64,000 bases of DNA from Syntrophotalea acetylenivorans (lineage in GTDB: Bacteria; Desulfobacterota; Desulfuromonadia; Desulfuromonadales; Syntrophotaleaceae). A model generated the notes under the pieces. It was given only the letters and a program-made list of their open reading frames with translations. It made no database searches and was not told where the DNA came from. Location: positions 248,001 through 312,000 of the forward strand of contig NZ_CP015519.1 in the NCBI RefSeq assembly GCF_001887775.1. Direction: 5' to 3'. This document shows, one piece after another, positions 26,995 to 36,797 of this stretch; the first letter of the stretch is position 1, and each line of letters starts with the position of its first letter. A program made the translations under genes and the position numbers.

Positions 26995-29436
26995 TTAAAA
27001 GCGATATTCCATTCCCGCCCAGACTTGCCGGCCGATCTCATAGTCATCCGTATCACCGACAGAGGTTTTTTTGTTCAGTAGGTTGTTGACCTCCAGGCTT
27101 AGAATCATGCTGTGGTTTTGATAAAGCCGCTTTTCCCAATCGACACGACAAGAGATAATGACGGCCCCACCTTTTTTAACTTCTTCATAAATATATGGGT
27201 TCGTGCCATCCGGTAGTGTAACGTCAGGATTCTTTTTGTAGGAGTTCTGGATGGCTTTGTAACCGCCGCGGTATTTGGCTATGGTGCTAAATGTAAGCCC
27301 GTATGGAAATTTTCCAATATAGGTGATATTAGCAACCCAGGGACGATTGAAATCTTTTCGCGGCAGCTCGCTTTTTGAGGTGAGCTTTCCTTGGAAAGAA
27401 ACTAGAGGATCCTCTTCTTCCACTAGATCATCATAAGATTCGTTGCTGCTGTCAGTTTCCTGATAAGTAACATTGGTACTCAGATAATGGTTTCGCCAAT
27501 GCCTCTCCCAGGAAAGGCTGTAGCTTTCGTGCTGGCTGCGCCCGTTGTTATTCAATGTGTTGTAATATATGCCGTCCTCCTCTTTCTCGAAGGTTTTGCC
27601 AAATTCTTCCCGCCCTTTTCTCTGTATATATTTTGCTACCATCTTGCCACCGAACAGCCGCTGTTCCAGACCTAAGACATATTCATCCGCATATGGTGTG
27701 TTTAGTTCAGAGAATTGAGTATCTGTATTGTGCCCCTTCCAAAAGGTCCATTCATCGGCTATCAGTTGTTCAAAGTATTCGTCTTCGATGCCTTCCCGCA
27801 GTTTGTAAGCAAGAAGAGTATTGGCGTAATACCTATTGTACCCTCCAATAAGAAGGGTCTGGCGATTAGAGAAAACATCCACTGCCATTGCCATACGGGG
27901 CGCCAAGTTAAGGTTGTGCATGTAGTCATCGTAATCCACCCTCATTCCTGGTCGAAATTCCAGTCTCCCCCAGGTGATGATGTTTTCCAAATAGAATCCA
28001 TATTGCCTGAGAGAGGCCTTGGCATCAGATTCTTCATAAACCTTACGATTGGGGTAGTCATCTTTGGTGCTGAAGGGGTTGTCGTTCAACAGGTATGTGT
28101 ATAGATAGCTTGTTTCAGAACGCTCGAATCTGCCTTCAACGTGCTGAGTATCGATACCCGTATTTAATACATGGTTTGTTGGGCCGAGGGAAATTGGCAG
28201 AAAAGAAAGGTCGAATTTAAATTGGAAGCTTTGCTGCGTTTTTTTGAGATCCCCATAAAAGCCCTCTCTTTCCCAGATGTTTTTGCTGAGCTCAGTTTGA
28301 GTTAAATGAGTGGGGGCTTCTCGGGAGTTTTCACTTGTACGGTAGGCCACCTGTGTGTCGAGGGTGGCTATAGGCACTCGCGTATGGCAGCCCACCGAGA
28401 ATAGATGGCCGCCACCATATAGCGTGTAATCGCTGTCACGGTAGCCGTCCTTGAAATATGTGCCATGATAAGGAGTGTAGGTCCAGAGGAAATCGAGGTC
28501 GATGCTCAAGGTGGGTTGGAAAAGACTCTTGAACAAGAAGTTTTCCTCACGGCGTTCCTGCGTTTTGGATTTACCCTCCTGACTCAGGGGGATTCTGGAG
28601 TATAACTGTCGGTAACCACTGACCGTCAGTAGGCGGGGGGTGAGGGGAATGTGAAAGTCGAACCCGTAATGGTGTTTGCGAAATTTGGGTTGTTCTCTAT
28701 GGTCGGTAGAAGATAAAAAAGCTTCCTCTTTTTCAGGATCTAAATGAAATGAAGTCCATTCATCCCGGGTCGTGCGATAAAATAGTTTACTAGAGAACCA
28801 GGGCAGGGGGTTGATGGTTTCAGCGTCCACCACACCGCCTTTGAAATTACCGTATCGCGCTGACACATTGCTGTCGTAGACGGTGATTTTATCTGCCAGC
28901 GAGGCGTCAAGAAACATTTCCTGGGCATGCCCCGCCAAGTCGTTGGGTGAGTCAAGTGGGGTCTTTCCATTCGGGTCAAGCAAGCTGTTGTTGCTGATAC
29001 CGTCGATGGTGAAATTGTTTTCAAAGACTTTGCCGCCGGATATAGATACCTGGGGCGGTAAAATTTCTCCTCCCTGCGTGGAAATATTAGCCGTTTCACT
29101 GAATTGAATGCCCGGAAGGATGGTGAGTGCCTCGTTAATGCTGTTGTTGCGAAGGGGCAGCTTCTCTAGAGTTTCACTCTGGATGATAGAGCCTTGTCCG
29201 GTCATAGGCTCCGGTCTGGCCACAACTGTGACTGGAGGAAGTTGCAGCACCCTGTCTAGTAGGAGGTCGACGTCTGACGGTTTGATCGATTGCGTGGGTG
29301 GACTGCTGGACTTGTCCTCTGCCGCCCAGATATTGGTTGCCATTCCCTCTGCGCAAATGATTGAGAAAAACAGGAGACCGAACACGCTAGGAATTATTGG
29401 TGATAGAAAGACGTGTTTTAAGACGAGGATAGACAT
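26995..29436 (-). CDS. TonB-dependent outer-membrane receptor
   Basis: About 813 residues from the ATG at 29,436, which begins a signal peptide ending IWA-AED; a frame from 29,523 adds an unlikely leader. After a linker, VTVVARPEP resembles a TonB box, then the plug domain (about 75-195: ETLEKLPLRNNSINEALTIL, NNFTIDGISNNSLLDPNG) and a 22-stranded barrel ending in the aromatic residue F (VWAGMEYRF), as needed for BAM recognition. Substrate is unknown; the DG...N motif fits carboxypeptidase-like/TonB plug receptors. It is convergent with the LVIVD gene, with only 9 bases between the stops and no terminator. Confidence 0.88.
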   Translation of the reverse strand: MSILVLKHVFLSPIIPSVFGLLFFSIICAEGMATNIWAAEDKSSSPPTQSIKPSDVDLLLDRVLQLPPVTVVARPEPMTGQGSIIQSETLEKLPLRNNSINEALTILPGIQFSETANISTQGGEILPPQVSISGGKVFENNFTIDGISNNSLLDPNGKTPLDSPNDLAGHAQEMFLDASLADKITVYDSNVSARYGNFKGGVVDAETINPLPWFSSKLFYRTTRDEWTSFHLDPEKEEAFLSSTDHREQPKFRKHHYGFDFHIPLTPRLLTVSGYRQLYSRIPLSQEGKSKTQERREENFLFKSLFQPTLSIDLDFLWTYTPYHGTYFKDGYRDSDYTLYGGGHLFSVGCHTRVPIATLDTQVAYRTSENSREAPTHLTQTELSKNIWEREGFYGDLKKTQQSFQFKFDLSFLPISLGPTNHVLNTGIDTQHVEGRFERSETSYLYTYLLNDNPFSTKDDYPNRKVYEESDAKASLRQYGFYLENIITWGRLEFRPGMRVDYDDYMHNLNLAPRMAMAVDVFSNRQTLLIGGYNRYYANTLLAYKLREGIEDEYFEQLIADEWTFWKGHNTDTQFSELNTPYADEYVLGLEQRLFGGKMVAKYIQRKGREEFGKTFEKEEDGIYYNTLNNNGRSQHESYSLSWERHWRNHYLSTNVTYQETDSSNESYDDLVEEEDPLVSFQGKLTSKSELPRKDFNRPWVANITYIGKFPYGLTFSTIAKYRGGYKAIQNSYKKNPDVTLPDGTNPYIYEEVKKGGAVIISCRVDWEKRLYQNHSMILSLEVNNLLNKKTSVGDTDDYEIGRQVWAGMEYRF

Positions 29437-29605
29437 TTTTCCGTTTGATGAAGGAGCTAGACTTGGTTTAGACCGAGCCGTTAATAATTGTGTGCAGAAA
29501 ATTACATTAATGGAACGTACCACATTTAGTTAATCAACAAAAGTAATACAATTCAGTAAAAAGTATATTGTTTAGGCAGGATTTGAAATACGCAATGTGG
29601 TGTTT

Positions 29606-29775
29606 GTTTAATGTTTAACAATTTGGAATTGATGTTTAGTAAGATTGGTTTGCAATAATTCTTTGAAAGTTCAGGCCATACTATTAAACCTACCCATGGA
29701 AATCGGTTGGCGCGTACCAATATTGCGAAACTAGGATTAAAAGACAAGCTGGCAAGTATTAGCGTCAAGCAATAA
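29606..29775 (+). pseudogene. Decayed LuxR/GerE-type helix-turn-helix fragment
   Basis: Reading 29,692-29,775 gives THGNRLARTNIAKLGLKDKL and ends SVKQ-stop, which resembles the C-terminal half of a LuxR domain (THRxNIMxKLGLKDKxxLIRYAVKQ). Just upstream, one frame over, NNSLKVQAILLNLP resembles the preceding recognition-helix region (STKEIAxxLxIS), and before that NNLELMFSKIG resembles REREVLxLIA. So the match continues through at least two frame changes, as expected of a pseudogene remnant. No upstream sensor domain is left. The similarity was judged by eye and could be partly fortuitous. Confidence 0.45.
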
Positions 29776-29976
29776 AGGTACTGTCTTTGGTTAAAAAATT
29801 AAGCATGACAAATTAAGGGCGGGGTTTTTGGTGGCCAGTATTAGTATTCATGAATGTAGATGGTTGAAATGGCTGATTCGGGTAAGATGCAGACCAAAAA
29901 TCATGCAGGCAAAATTCAAGGGTTTTGCGGGTTTCACCTGGCATGAAAAAAGCGTGCCGACTTCTCGGGGCGTTTC

Positions 29977-30005
29977 TTGACAACCAGCCCCGTTTTCTTT
30001 AGGCT
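29977..30005 (+). promoter_or_regulatory. Candidate sigma-70 promoter of the kdsB operon
   Basis: A perfect -35 TTGACA (29,977-29,982), a 17-base spacer and a weak -10 TAGGCT (30,000-30,005), ending 38 bases before the kdsB start. Confidence 0.45.
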
Positions 30006-30043
30006 ACCATTCGAATTTACCGTTTTTTTCGAGAGGATTTTTC

Positions 30044-30802
30044 ATGCGAATTAGCGCCATCATTCCCGCCCGTTTCGCCTCAACCCGTTTTCCTGGCAAA
30101 CCCCTTGTGAAGATTGCCGGAAAAAGCATGATAGAGAGGGTGTGCGAAAGAGTCTGTAGTTCGAAGACCATTGATCGCGTGATCGTTGCGACGGATGATC
30201 AACGAATTTTTCAGGCCGTAACGGCCTTTGGCGGTGAGGCATGGATGACTCGTGAGGATCACGCTTCCGGTACGGATCGCCTGGCCGAGGTCGCCGATAA
30301 GTTGCAGACGGATCTGGTAGTTAATGTTCAGGGGGACGAGCCTTTGATTTCCCCCGCTATGATCGATTCGGCCGTCGCGCCCTTACGGGACGATCCCACC
30401 ATTCCTATGGGGACTCTGAAATCGGCGATTGCAGATTGGCAGGAGTTTCGTGATCCGAATGTTGTCAAGGTGGTCACTGATCATGCAGGTAATGCTCTCT
30501 ACTTTTCTCGTTCTCCTATTCCTTTCCCGCGGGAAGAATGGCAAGCCGCCTCGTCGCCGATGTCGGCCTTGGGTGTTTACAAGCACATTGGTCTGTATGT
30601 TTATCGGCGTGACTTTTTGCTGAAGTTTGCTGCCATGCCGCAAAGTCCTCTTGAAGCACTGGAAAAGCTGGAGCAATTGAGGGCATTGGAGAATGGCTTT
30701 AAAATTCGAGTGGTTGAAACTGACCAGCCTTGCATCGGTGTTGATACACCCGAGGATGTGACAAAGGTTGAAATGCTCTTAACGAACAATGATGCCCGCT
30801 GA
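30044..30802 (+). CDS. kdsB: 3-deoxy-manno-octulosonate cytidylyltransferase (CMP-Kdo synthetase)
   Basis: 252 residues, standard length. It couples Kdo to CMP, giving CMP-Kdo, the activated sugar added to lipid A. The N-terminal signature IIPARFASTRFPGKPL is the CTP-binding loop; VQGDEPLI and the YFSRSPIPFPR segment are also characteristic. GAGAGG lies about 8 bases upstream. It starts a block with pyrG (CTP supply), kdsA, kdsD and kdsC, so nearly the whole Kdo pathway is encoded together. Confidence 0.97.
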   Translation: MRISAIIPARFASTRFPGKPLVKIAGKSMIERVCERVCSSKTIDRVIVATDDQRIFQAVTAFGGEAWMTREDHASGTDRLAEVADKLQTDLVVNVQGDEPLISPAMIDSAVAPLRDDPTIPMGTLKSAIADWQEFRDPNVVKVVTDHAGNALYFSRSPIPFPREEWQAASSPMSALGVYKHIGLYVYRRDFLLKFAAMPQSPLEALEKLEQLRALENGFKIRVVETDQPCIGVDTPEDVTKVEMLLTNNDAR

Positions 30803-30887
30803 GTTAAAAAATGGGTTTCCATTTGCTTTCCATGGGTGTAAAATTCGGCGTTTGTGTCCAAGATACCACCTATTGATTTCTGATTAA

Positions 30888-32522
<1,635 letters not shown>

Positions 32523-32523
32523 A

Positions 32524-33357
32524 ATGGTGCGTGAAGTGACGGTAGGCAAGGTTTCTTTCGGTGCCGGCCACCCGCTGGTACTGATTGCCGGTCCCTGCGT
32601 CATTGAGGATGAAGAGACCACTCTGGGTATCGCTCGGCAGTTAAAATCCATCGCTGAAGAGGTTGGAGGGGCGCTGGTCTTTAAGGGGTCCTTTGATAAG
32701 GCCAATCGCACCTCTGTGGATTCTTTTCGTGGCCCGGGTCTGGTGGAAGGGTTAAGGATCTTGCAGCGGGTCAAGGACGAACTTGGCTTGCCCGTGGTTT
32801 CTGATATCCACGAAGCATCGCAAGTCGAAGAGGCTGCTCAGGTTCTCGATATTATCCAGATTCCGGCTTTTCTCTGTCGCCAGACCGATTTGTTGATTGC
32901 TGCCGGTAGCAGCGGCCGGGTTGTCAATGTGAAAAAAGGACAGTTTCTGGCTCCTTGGGATATGGAGAATGTGGTTGCCAAAGTCGGTTCGACGGGCAAC
33001 CAGAATGTTCTGCTAACGGAGCGTGGTACGACCTTTGGCTACAATAACCTGGTTGTCGATATGCGGTCTTTGGCCATTATGCGCCAGGGGGGGTGTCCGG
33101 TCGTTTTTGACGCCACTCATGCCGTACAGTTGCCGGGAGGTGCCGGTGGCGCCTCCAGTGGACAGCGGGAGTTTGTCGGCGCCTTGTCCAGGGCGGCTGT
33201 GGCGATAGGGATTGATGCCCTGTTTTGGGAGGTTCATCACGATCCCGCCCGGGCACTGTGCGACGGCCCCAATTCCCTGGCTTTGGACAATGTTAAAAAG
33301 TTGTGGCGGGAGATGCTGGCCATTGATTCCATCGTTAAAGGAACTGACGCATCATGA
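32524..33357 (+). CDS. kdsA: 3-deoxy-8-phosphooctulonate synthase (Kdo-8-P synthase)
   Basis: 277 residues from ATG 32,524; a GTG at 32,512 inside pyrG is an alternative. It condenses arabinose-5-phosphate and phosphoenolpyruvate to Kdo-8-phosphate. Signature segments: LIAGPCVIE, FKGSFDKANRTS, DIHEASQ, and FDATHAVQLPGG. The IPAFLCRQTDLL segment keeps the cysteine position used to distinguish metal-dependent and independent forms, but I do not assign the class. The next gene overlaps by 4 bases. Confidence 0.97.
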   Translation: MVREVTVGKVSFGAGHPLVLIAGPCVIEDEETTLGIARQLKSIAEEVGGALVFKGSFDKANRTSVDSFRGPGLVEGLRILQRVKDELGLPVVSDIHEASQVEEAAQVLDIIQIPAFLCRQTDLLIAAGSSGRVVNVKKGQFLAPWDMENVVAKVGSTGNQNVLLTERGTTFGYNNLVVDMRSLAIMRQGGCPVVFDATHAVQLPGGAGGASSGQREFVGALSRAAVAIGIDALFWEVHHDPARALCDGPNSLALDNVKKLWREMLAIDSIVKGTDAS

Positions 33358-34325
33358 CTGAAATGATCGACGTGGCAAAACGTGTCCTGCAGATTGAGGC
33401 ACAAGCGCTTTCCGATCTGGCTGATCGTATCAACGGGGATTTCACGAAGGCTGTGGAAATCCTCTTGTCCTGCAAGGGGCGGGTTGTAATTACCGGTATG
33501 GGTAAATCGGGTTTGATCTGTCAAAAGATTGCATCGACCATGGCTTCTACCGGTACGCCTGCTTTTTTTCTTCATCCTGCCGAGGGGATCCATGGAGACC
33601 TTGGCATGTTGATGAAAGGCGATGTGGTTATCGCTGTTTCCAACTCGGGTGAGACCGATGAGATAGTCCGTATCCTGCCGGTAATCAAACGGATGGGGCT
33701 ACCGTTAGTAGCTATGAGTGGTAATCCTCGCAGCTCGTTGCGCCGTGCTGGTGATGTTTTTCTAGATATCTCCATTAAAGAAGAGGCTTGTCCTCTAGGA
33801 TTGGCCCCTACGGCCAGTACTACGGCAACGCTGGCCATGGGTGACGCTCTGGCCGTTGCTTTGTTGGTCCGGCGAGGATTTAAGGAAGAGGATTTTGCCT
33901 TGTTTCATCCGGGAGGTGCTCTCGGTCGCAAATTGCTTTTAAAGGTCGAGGATCTCATGCATGGTGGCGATGAGATGCCTATGTGTTACGAATCGACCCC
34001 TCTTAAAGAAGCGCTCTTTGAAATCACCAGCAAAAAACTTGGGATTACTGGTGTGCTGGATGATGGAGGTCAGTTGATAGGTGTCTTCACTGACGGTGAC
34101 TTGCGACGTTCTATGGCGCAGGGATTTGAGGTGCTTGACCTCCCGATTGGAGAGGTTATGGCGCGAAATCCCAAGCGCATCCTCAAAACCGCCTTAGCCG
34201 CTGAAGCGGTGCAGACCATGGAAGCTCATACGATTACCTCTCTGTTCGTTTTTGACAGCGAAGAAGGCCGGATGCCCGTCGGAATTATCCACTTACACGA
34301 TCTTTTGAAAGCAGGGGTAGTTTGA
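33354..34325 (+). CDS. kdsD: Arabinose-5-phosphate isomerase (KpsF/GutQ family)
   Basis: 323 residues. An N-terminal SIS sugar-isomerase domain (about 35-180: VITGMGKSGLICQKIASTMA, SNSGETDE, and the substrate-binding HPAEGIHGDLG) is followed by two CBS domains (about 205-320). It converts ribulose-5-phosphate to arabinose-5-phosphate, the first committed step to Kdo. The start overlaps the kdsA stop by 4 bases and the stop overlaps the kdsC ATG by 1, so translation of the block is tightly coupled. Confidence 0.96.
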   Translation: MTEMIDVAKRVLQIEAQALSDLADRINGDFTKAVEILLSCKGRVVITGMGKSGLICQKIASTMASTGTPAFFLHPAEGIHGDLGMLMKGDVVIAVSNSGETDEIVRILPVIKRMGLPLVAMSGNPRSSLRRAGDVFLDISIKEEACPLGLAPTASTTATLAMGDALAVALLVRRGFKEEDFALFHPGGALGRKLLLKVEDLMHGGDEMPMCYESTPLKEALFEITSKKLGITGVLDDGGQLIGVFTDGDLRRSMAQGFEVLDLPIGEVMARNPKRILKTALAAEAVQTMEAHTITSLFVFDSEEGRMPVGIIHLHDLLKAGVV

Positions 34326-34852
34326 TGAAAGAACGTCTGAGCAAGATTCGGCTGTTGTTGCTGGATGTCGATGGTGTTCTTACCGATGGACGCATCACCT
34401 ATGATGCTAATGGTATTGAGAGCAAGTCTTTTGATGTCAAGGATGGTCATGGCCTTAAAATGTTGCAAAGAACCGGAATTAAAGTAGGAATTATCACCGG
34501 TCGCGAATCCGAGATTGTGGCTCTGCGGGCACGGGAACTCGGTATTGAAATTCTGTATCAGGGCGCCAAGCAGAAGCTTCCTCCTTATGAGGCTATCCTG
34601 CAGGAGCACGGTTTGGAAGATCACGAAGTTGCCTACGTTGGCGATGACCTGGTGGATTTGCCCATTTTAAATAGGGTTGGCTTTGCTGTTACAGTGGCTG
34701 ACGGGGTCGAGGAACTCAGAGGCCCTGTTGATTATGTAACCCGCAGACCGGGGGGGCATGGGGCCGTAAGGGAGGTTTGTGATCTACTTTTGAAAGAGAC
34801 CGGCTTTTGGACCGAAGTTACCGGCCGCTATTTTTCCGAGACTCGTAATTGA
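34325..34852 (+). CDS. kdsC: Kdo-8-phosphate phosphatase (HAD family)
   Basis: 175 residues from ATG 34,325; a TTG one codon earlier also overlaps kdsD. HAD motif I is LLLDVDGVLTDG, motif II GIITGRES, motif III the lysine in KQKLPPYEA, and motif IV YVGDDLVDLP. It is the short tetrameric KdsC type without a cap domain. It removes the phosphate from Kdo-8-P to give Kdo, the substrate of KdsB. Followed by a small hairpin before lptC. Confidence 0.95.
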   Translation: MKERLSKIRLLLLDVDGVLTDGRITYDANGIESKSFDVKDGHGLKMLQRTGIKVGIITGRESEIVALRARELGIEILYQGAKQKLPPYEAILQEHGLEDHEVAYVGDDLVDLPILNRVGFAVTVADGVEELRGPVDYVTRRPGGHGAVREVCDLLLKETGFWTEVTGRYFSETRN

Positions 34853-34860
34853 TCTAATCA

Positions 34861-34884
34861 AATCCCATGCCAAGTCATGGGATT
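34861..34884. other. Hairpin between kdsC and lptC
   Basis: AATCCCATG (34,861-34,869) and CATGGGATT (34,876-34,884) form a perfect 9-bp stem with a 6-base loop. There is no T run after it, so it is more likely an RNA-processing or stability element than a terminator. Confidence 0.5.
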
Positions 34885-34927
34885 CGTCTTTACAGCCATG
34901 GGGCTTGGTGGTATACTGGCACTAACT

Positions 34928-35491
34928 ATGATACCTAAGGTAACTATCCGAAATGTATTGCTAATTTGTATATTGATTCTGCTCGGTGCCGTGTCGTTTA
35001 CGGTGTGGCGGAATTTTAAAACTTCCACTCCCGAACAACTTGTAGAGATGCTCCCGGACAATGTCGATGTGGCATTGGATAATATTGATTATACAGAGAC
35101 CCGGGGTGACCAGCGATTCTGGAGGTTGCAGGCCGATTCCGTTTCCCATGAAGCACAGCAGAAAGAAGTCAGCCTTCAAAACGTTCGTATGACCGTCTAC
35201 GACCAGGGAGAGCTTGGTGATATCGAGTTGACCGGTCAGAGCGGTAAGTGGTTTTCTGAAACGGGCAATATCGAACTTACAGGTGACGTTGTTGCAAAAA
35301 GTGACCAAGGCTTGGCATTGTATTGTCAGGAACTATTTTATGACAATAAGGCAGAAATGATAACAAGCGAATCTCTTGTTCGCATAGTGGCTAAGGACAT
35401 GGAAACAACAGGCCGAGGGTTAAAGGTTTTTCTGCCTGAACAACGCATTGTGATCTTGAGTCAGGTAAAAACTGAGCTTAGTAACTGGTAA
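34928..35491 (+). CDS. lptC: Lipopolysaccharide export protein LptC
   Basis: About 187 residues from ATG 34,928, which starts right before the transmembrane helix (VLLICILILLGAVSF); an upstream frame to 34,877 would start inside the hairpin and lacks a ribosome binding site. The periplasmic part has the beta-jellyroll pattern of the LptC/YrbK family (IDYTETRGDQRFWRLQADSV, TGQSGKWFSETGNIELTGDV). LptC links the inner-membrane LptBFG transporter to LptA. Sequence conservation is low in this family, so position before lptA and lptB carries part of the call. Confidence 0.88.
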   Translation: MIPKVTIRNVLLICILILLGAVSFTVWRNFKTSTPEQLVEMLPDNVDVALDNIDYTETRGDQRFWRLQADSVSHEAQQKEVSLQNVRMTVYDQGELGDIELTGQSGKWFSETGNIELTGDVVAKSDQGLALYCQELFYDNKAEMITSESLVRIVAKDMETTGRGLKVFLPEQRIVILSQVKTELSNW

Positions 35492-35501
35492 GAGGAGTGG
35501 A

Positions 35502-36017
35502 ATGAACAATCAGCCTAATTATCGTTATTGCTTCATTCTATTGCTGCTGTTGGTAGCTGTCTTTGCTGTGGATTCCGGCTCGGACGCATTTGCAGACCAG
35601 ATTACGACAGGTTCGGAAACCATTCAAATTTCATCCCGCAGGCTTGAAGCAGATCACGCAGCAGGGAAGGTCAAGTTTGTCGGCGAAGTCGTGGCAGTTC
35701 AGGGCGATACGACCATTCGCGCAGATGAACTGATACTGTATCAGTCAGACAAGGACCAGCGTATTGAACGTATCGAAGCCTTTCGACAGGTGCGTATCGA
35801 ACAGGGCGAACGTGTCGCGACGGGTAAAAAGGCCGTTCTCGACAGAGCTCGCGGTCAGGTTGTTTTGACCGGTTCGCCAAAGGTCAGTCAAGGTGCGGAT
35901 TTTGTCGAAGGAGATGAAATTGTCTTCTTTCTTGACTCGGAACGTAGTATCGTACGTAGTAAGGGGAGCGAGCGGGTTAAAGCCGTTTTCCACCCAAGGG
36001 AAAGGTCTTCAGAATGA
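35502..36017 (+). CDS. lptA: Lipopolysaccharide periplasmic bridge protein LptA
   Basis: 171 residues with an N-terminal signal peptide ([14 protein letters not shown]..., cleavage near DAFA-DQ) and an OstA/LptA beta-jellyroll ([54 protein letters not shown]). LptA oligomers form the periplasmic bridge carrying LPS to LptD. AGAGGAG lies 6 bases upstream. Its stop overlaps the lptB start by 4 bases. Confidence 0.94.
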   Translation: MNNQPNYRYCFILLLLLVAVFAVDSGSDAFADQITTGSETIQISSRRLEADHAAGKVKFVGEVVAVQGDTTIRADELILYQSDKDQRIERIEAFRQVRIEQGERVATGKKAVLDRARGQVVLTGSPKVSQGADFVEGDEIVFFLDSERSIVRSKGSERVKAVFHPRERSSE

Positions 36018-36739
36018 GTCAGCGCCTTGTTGCCCAAGGTCTTCATAAGCTTTACGGGGGGCGGCAGGTAGTAAGCGGGGTTGACCTGGAGGTGTCTTCC
36101 GGAGAGGTAGTTGGCTTGCTTGGACCCAATGGTGCAGGTAAGACCACCTCTTTTTATATGGTTGTCGGGCTGGTCCGCCCCGATAAAGGACAGGTCTTTC
36201 TAAACGATAAAGAATTAACCGATATGCCGATGTATCAGCGGGCAAGGGTCGGTATTGCTTACCTGGCACAGGAAGCATCAGTCTTTCGCAAAATGACAGT
36301 GGAGGAGAACCTCCTTGCGATTCTGGAAACGTTAGATCTGCCGTCGGCGACTCGTCGTCAGCGTATGGGTGAGTTGCTTGAAGACTTTAGGCTGGAACAC
36401 GTTTCCAAATCACCCGGATATGCCCTTTCAGGTGGAGAACGTCGACGTCTTGAGATCGCCAGGGCCCTTGTGGTCAATCCTTCATTTATCCTGCTGGATG
36501 AGCCGTTTGCCGGTATAGACCCGATTGCTGTTATCGATATCCAGAATATTATTTCAAAATTACGTCACCGAGGTATCGGTATCCTGGTTTCCGATCATAA
36601 TGTACGCGAAACTCTTGGAGTCTGCGATAAGGCTTATATCCTGAATGCGGGAGAGATTCTGGCCTGTGGGCTGCCGAATGAAATTGCTGCTTGCCCGACG
36701 GTTCGTTCCATTTATCTTGGAGATAAGTTTCAGCTTTAA
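36014..36739 (+). CDS. lptB: Lipopolysaccharide export ABC transporter ATPase LptB
   Basis: 241 residues. Walker [12 protein letters not shown]-loop [19 protein letters not shown] signature [15 protein letters not shown] and Walker [14 protein letters not shown], then the switch His in SDHNVRE. This matches LptB closely, including the ASVFRKMTV segment characteristic of the family. It powers LptFG to extract LPS from the inner membrane; lptF and lptG are not in the window. Sits between lptA and rpoN, the usual proteobacterial order. Confidence 0.97.
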   Translation: MSQRLVAQGLHKLYGGRQVVSGVDLEVSSGEVVGLLGPNGAGKTTSFYMVVGLVRPDKGQVFLNDKELTDMPMYQRARVGIAYLAQEASVFRKMTVEENLLAILETLDLPSATRRQRMGELLEDFRLEHVSKSPGYALSGGERRRLEIARALVVNPSFILLDEPFAGIDPIAVIDIQNIISKLRHRGIGILVSDHNVRETLGVCDKAYILNAGEILACGLPNEIAACPTVRSIYLGDKFQL

Positions 36740-36797
36740 CCGTCAGATTACGCTTTCTTGTTAGTGTAAAGTCAATGGACATTGTCCCGGGAGTATC

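Larger units (their letters stand above)
29437..30043. other. AT-rich intergenic region upstream of kdsB
   Basis: 607 bases with no intact gene. 29,437-29,600 holds the upstream region of the TonB receptor gene. About 29,606-29,775 resembles a decayed LuxR-type helix-turn-helix on the plus strand (listed separately). 29,780-29,970 shows nothing I can name. The kdsB promoter candidate is at 29,977. The first 350 bases are clearly richer in A and T than the neighbouring genes, which hints at foreign or decaying DNA. Confidence 0.6.

Noticed and set aside
29553-29768. Minus-strand 71-codon frame in the AT-rich gap
   Set aside because: No start signal and no resemblance; the opposite strand carries the LuxR-like trace.
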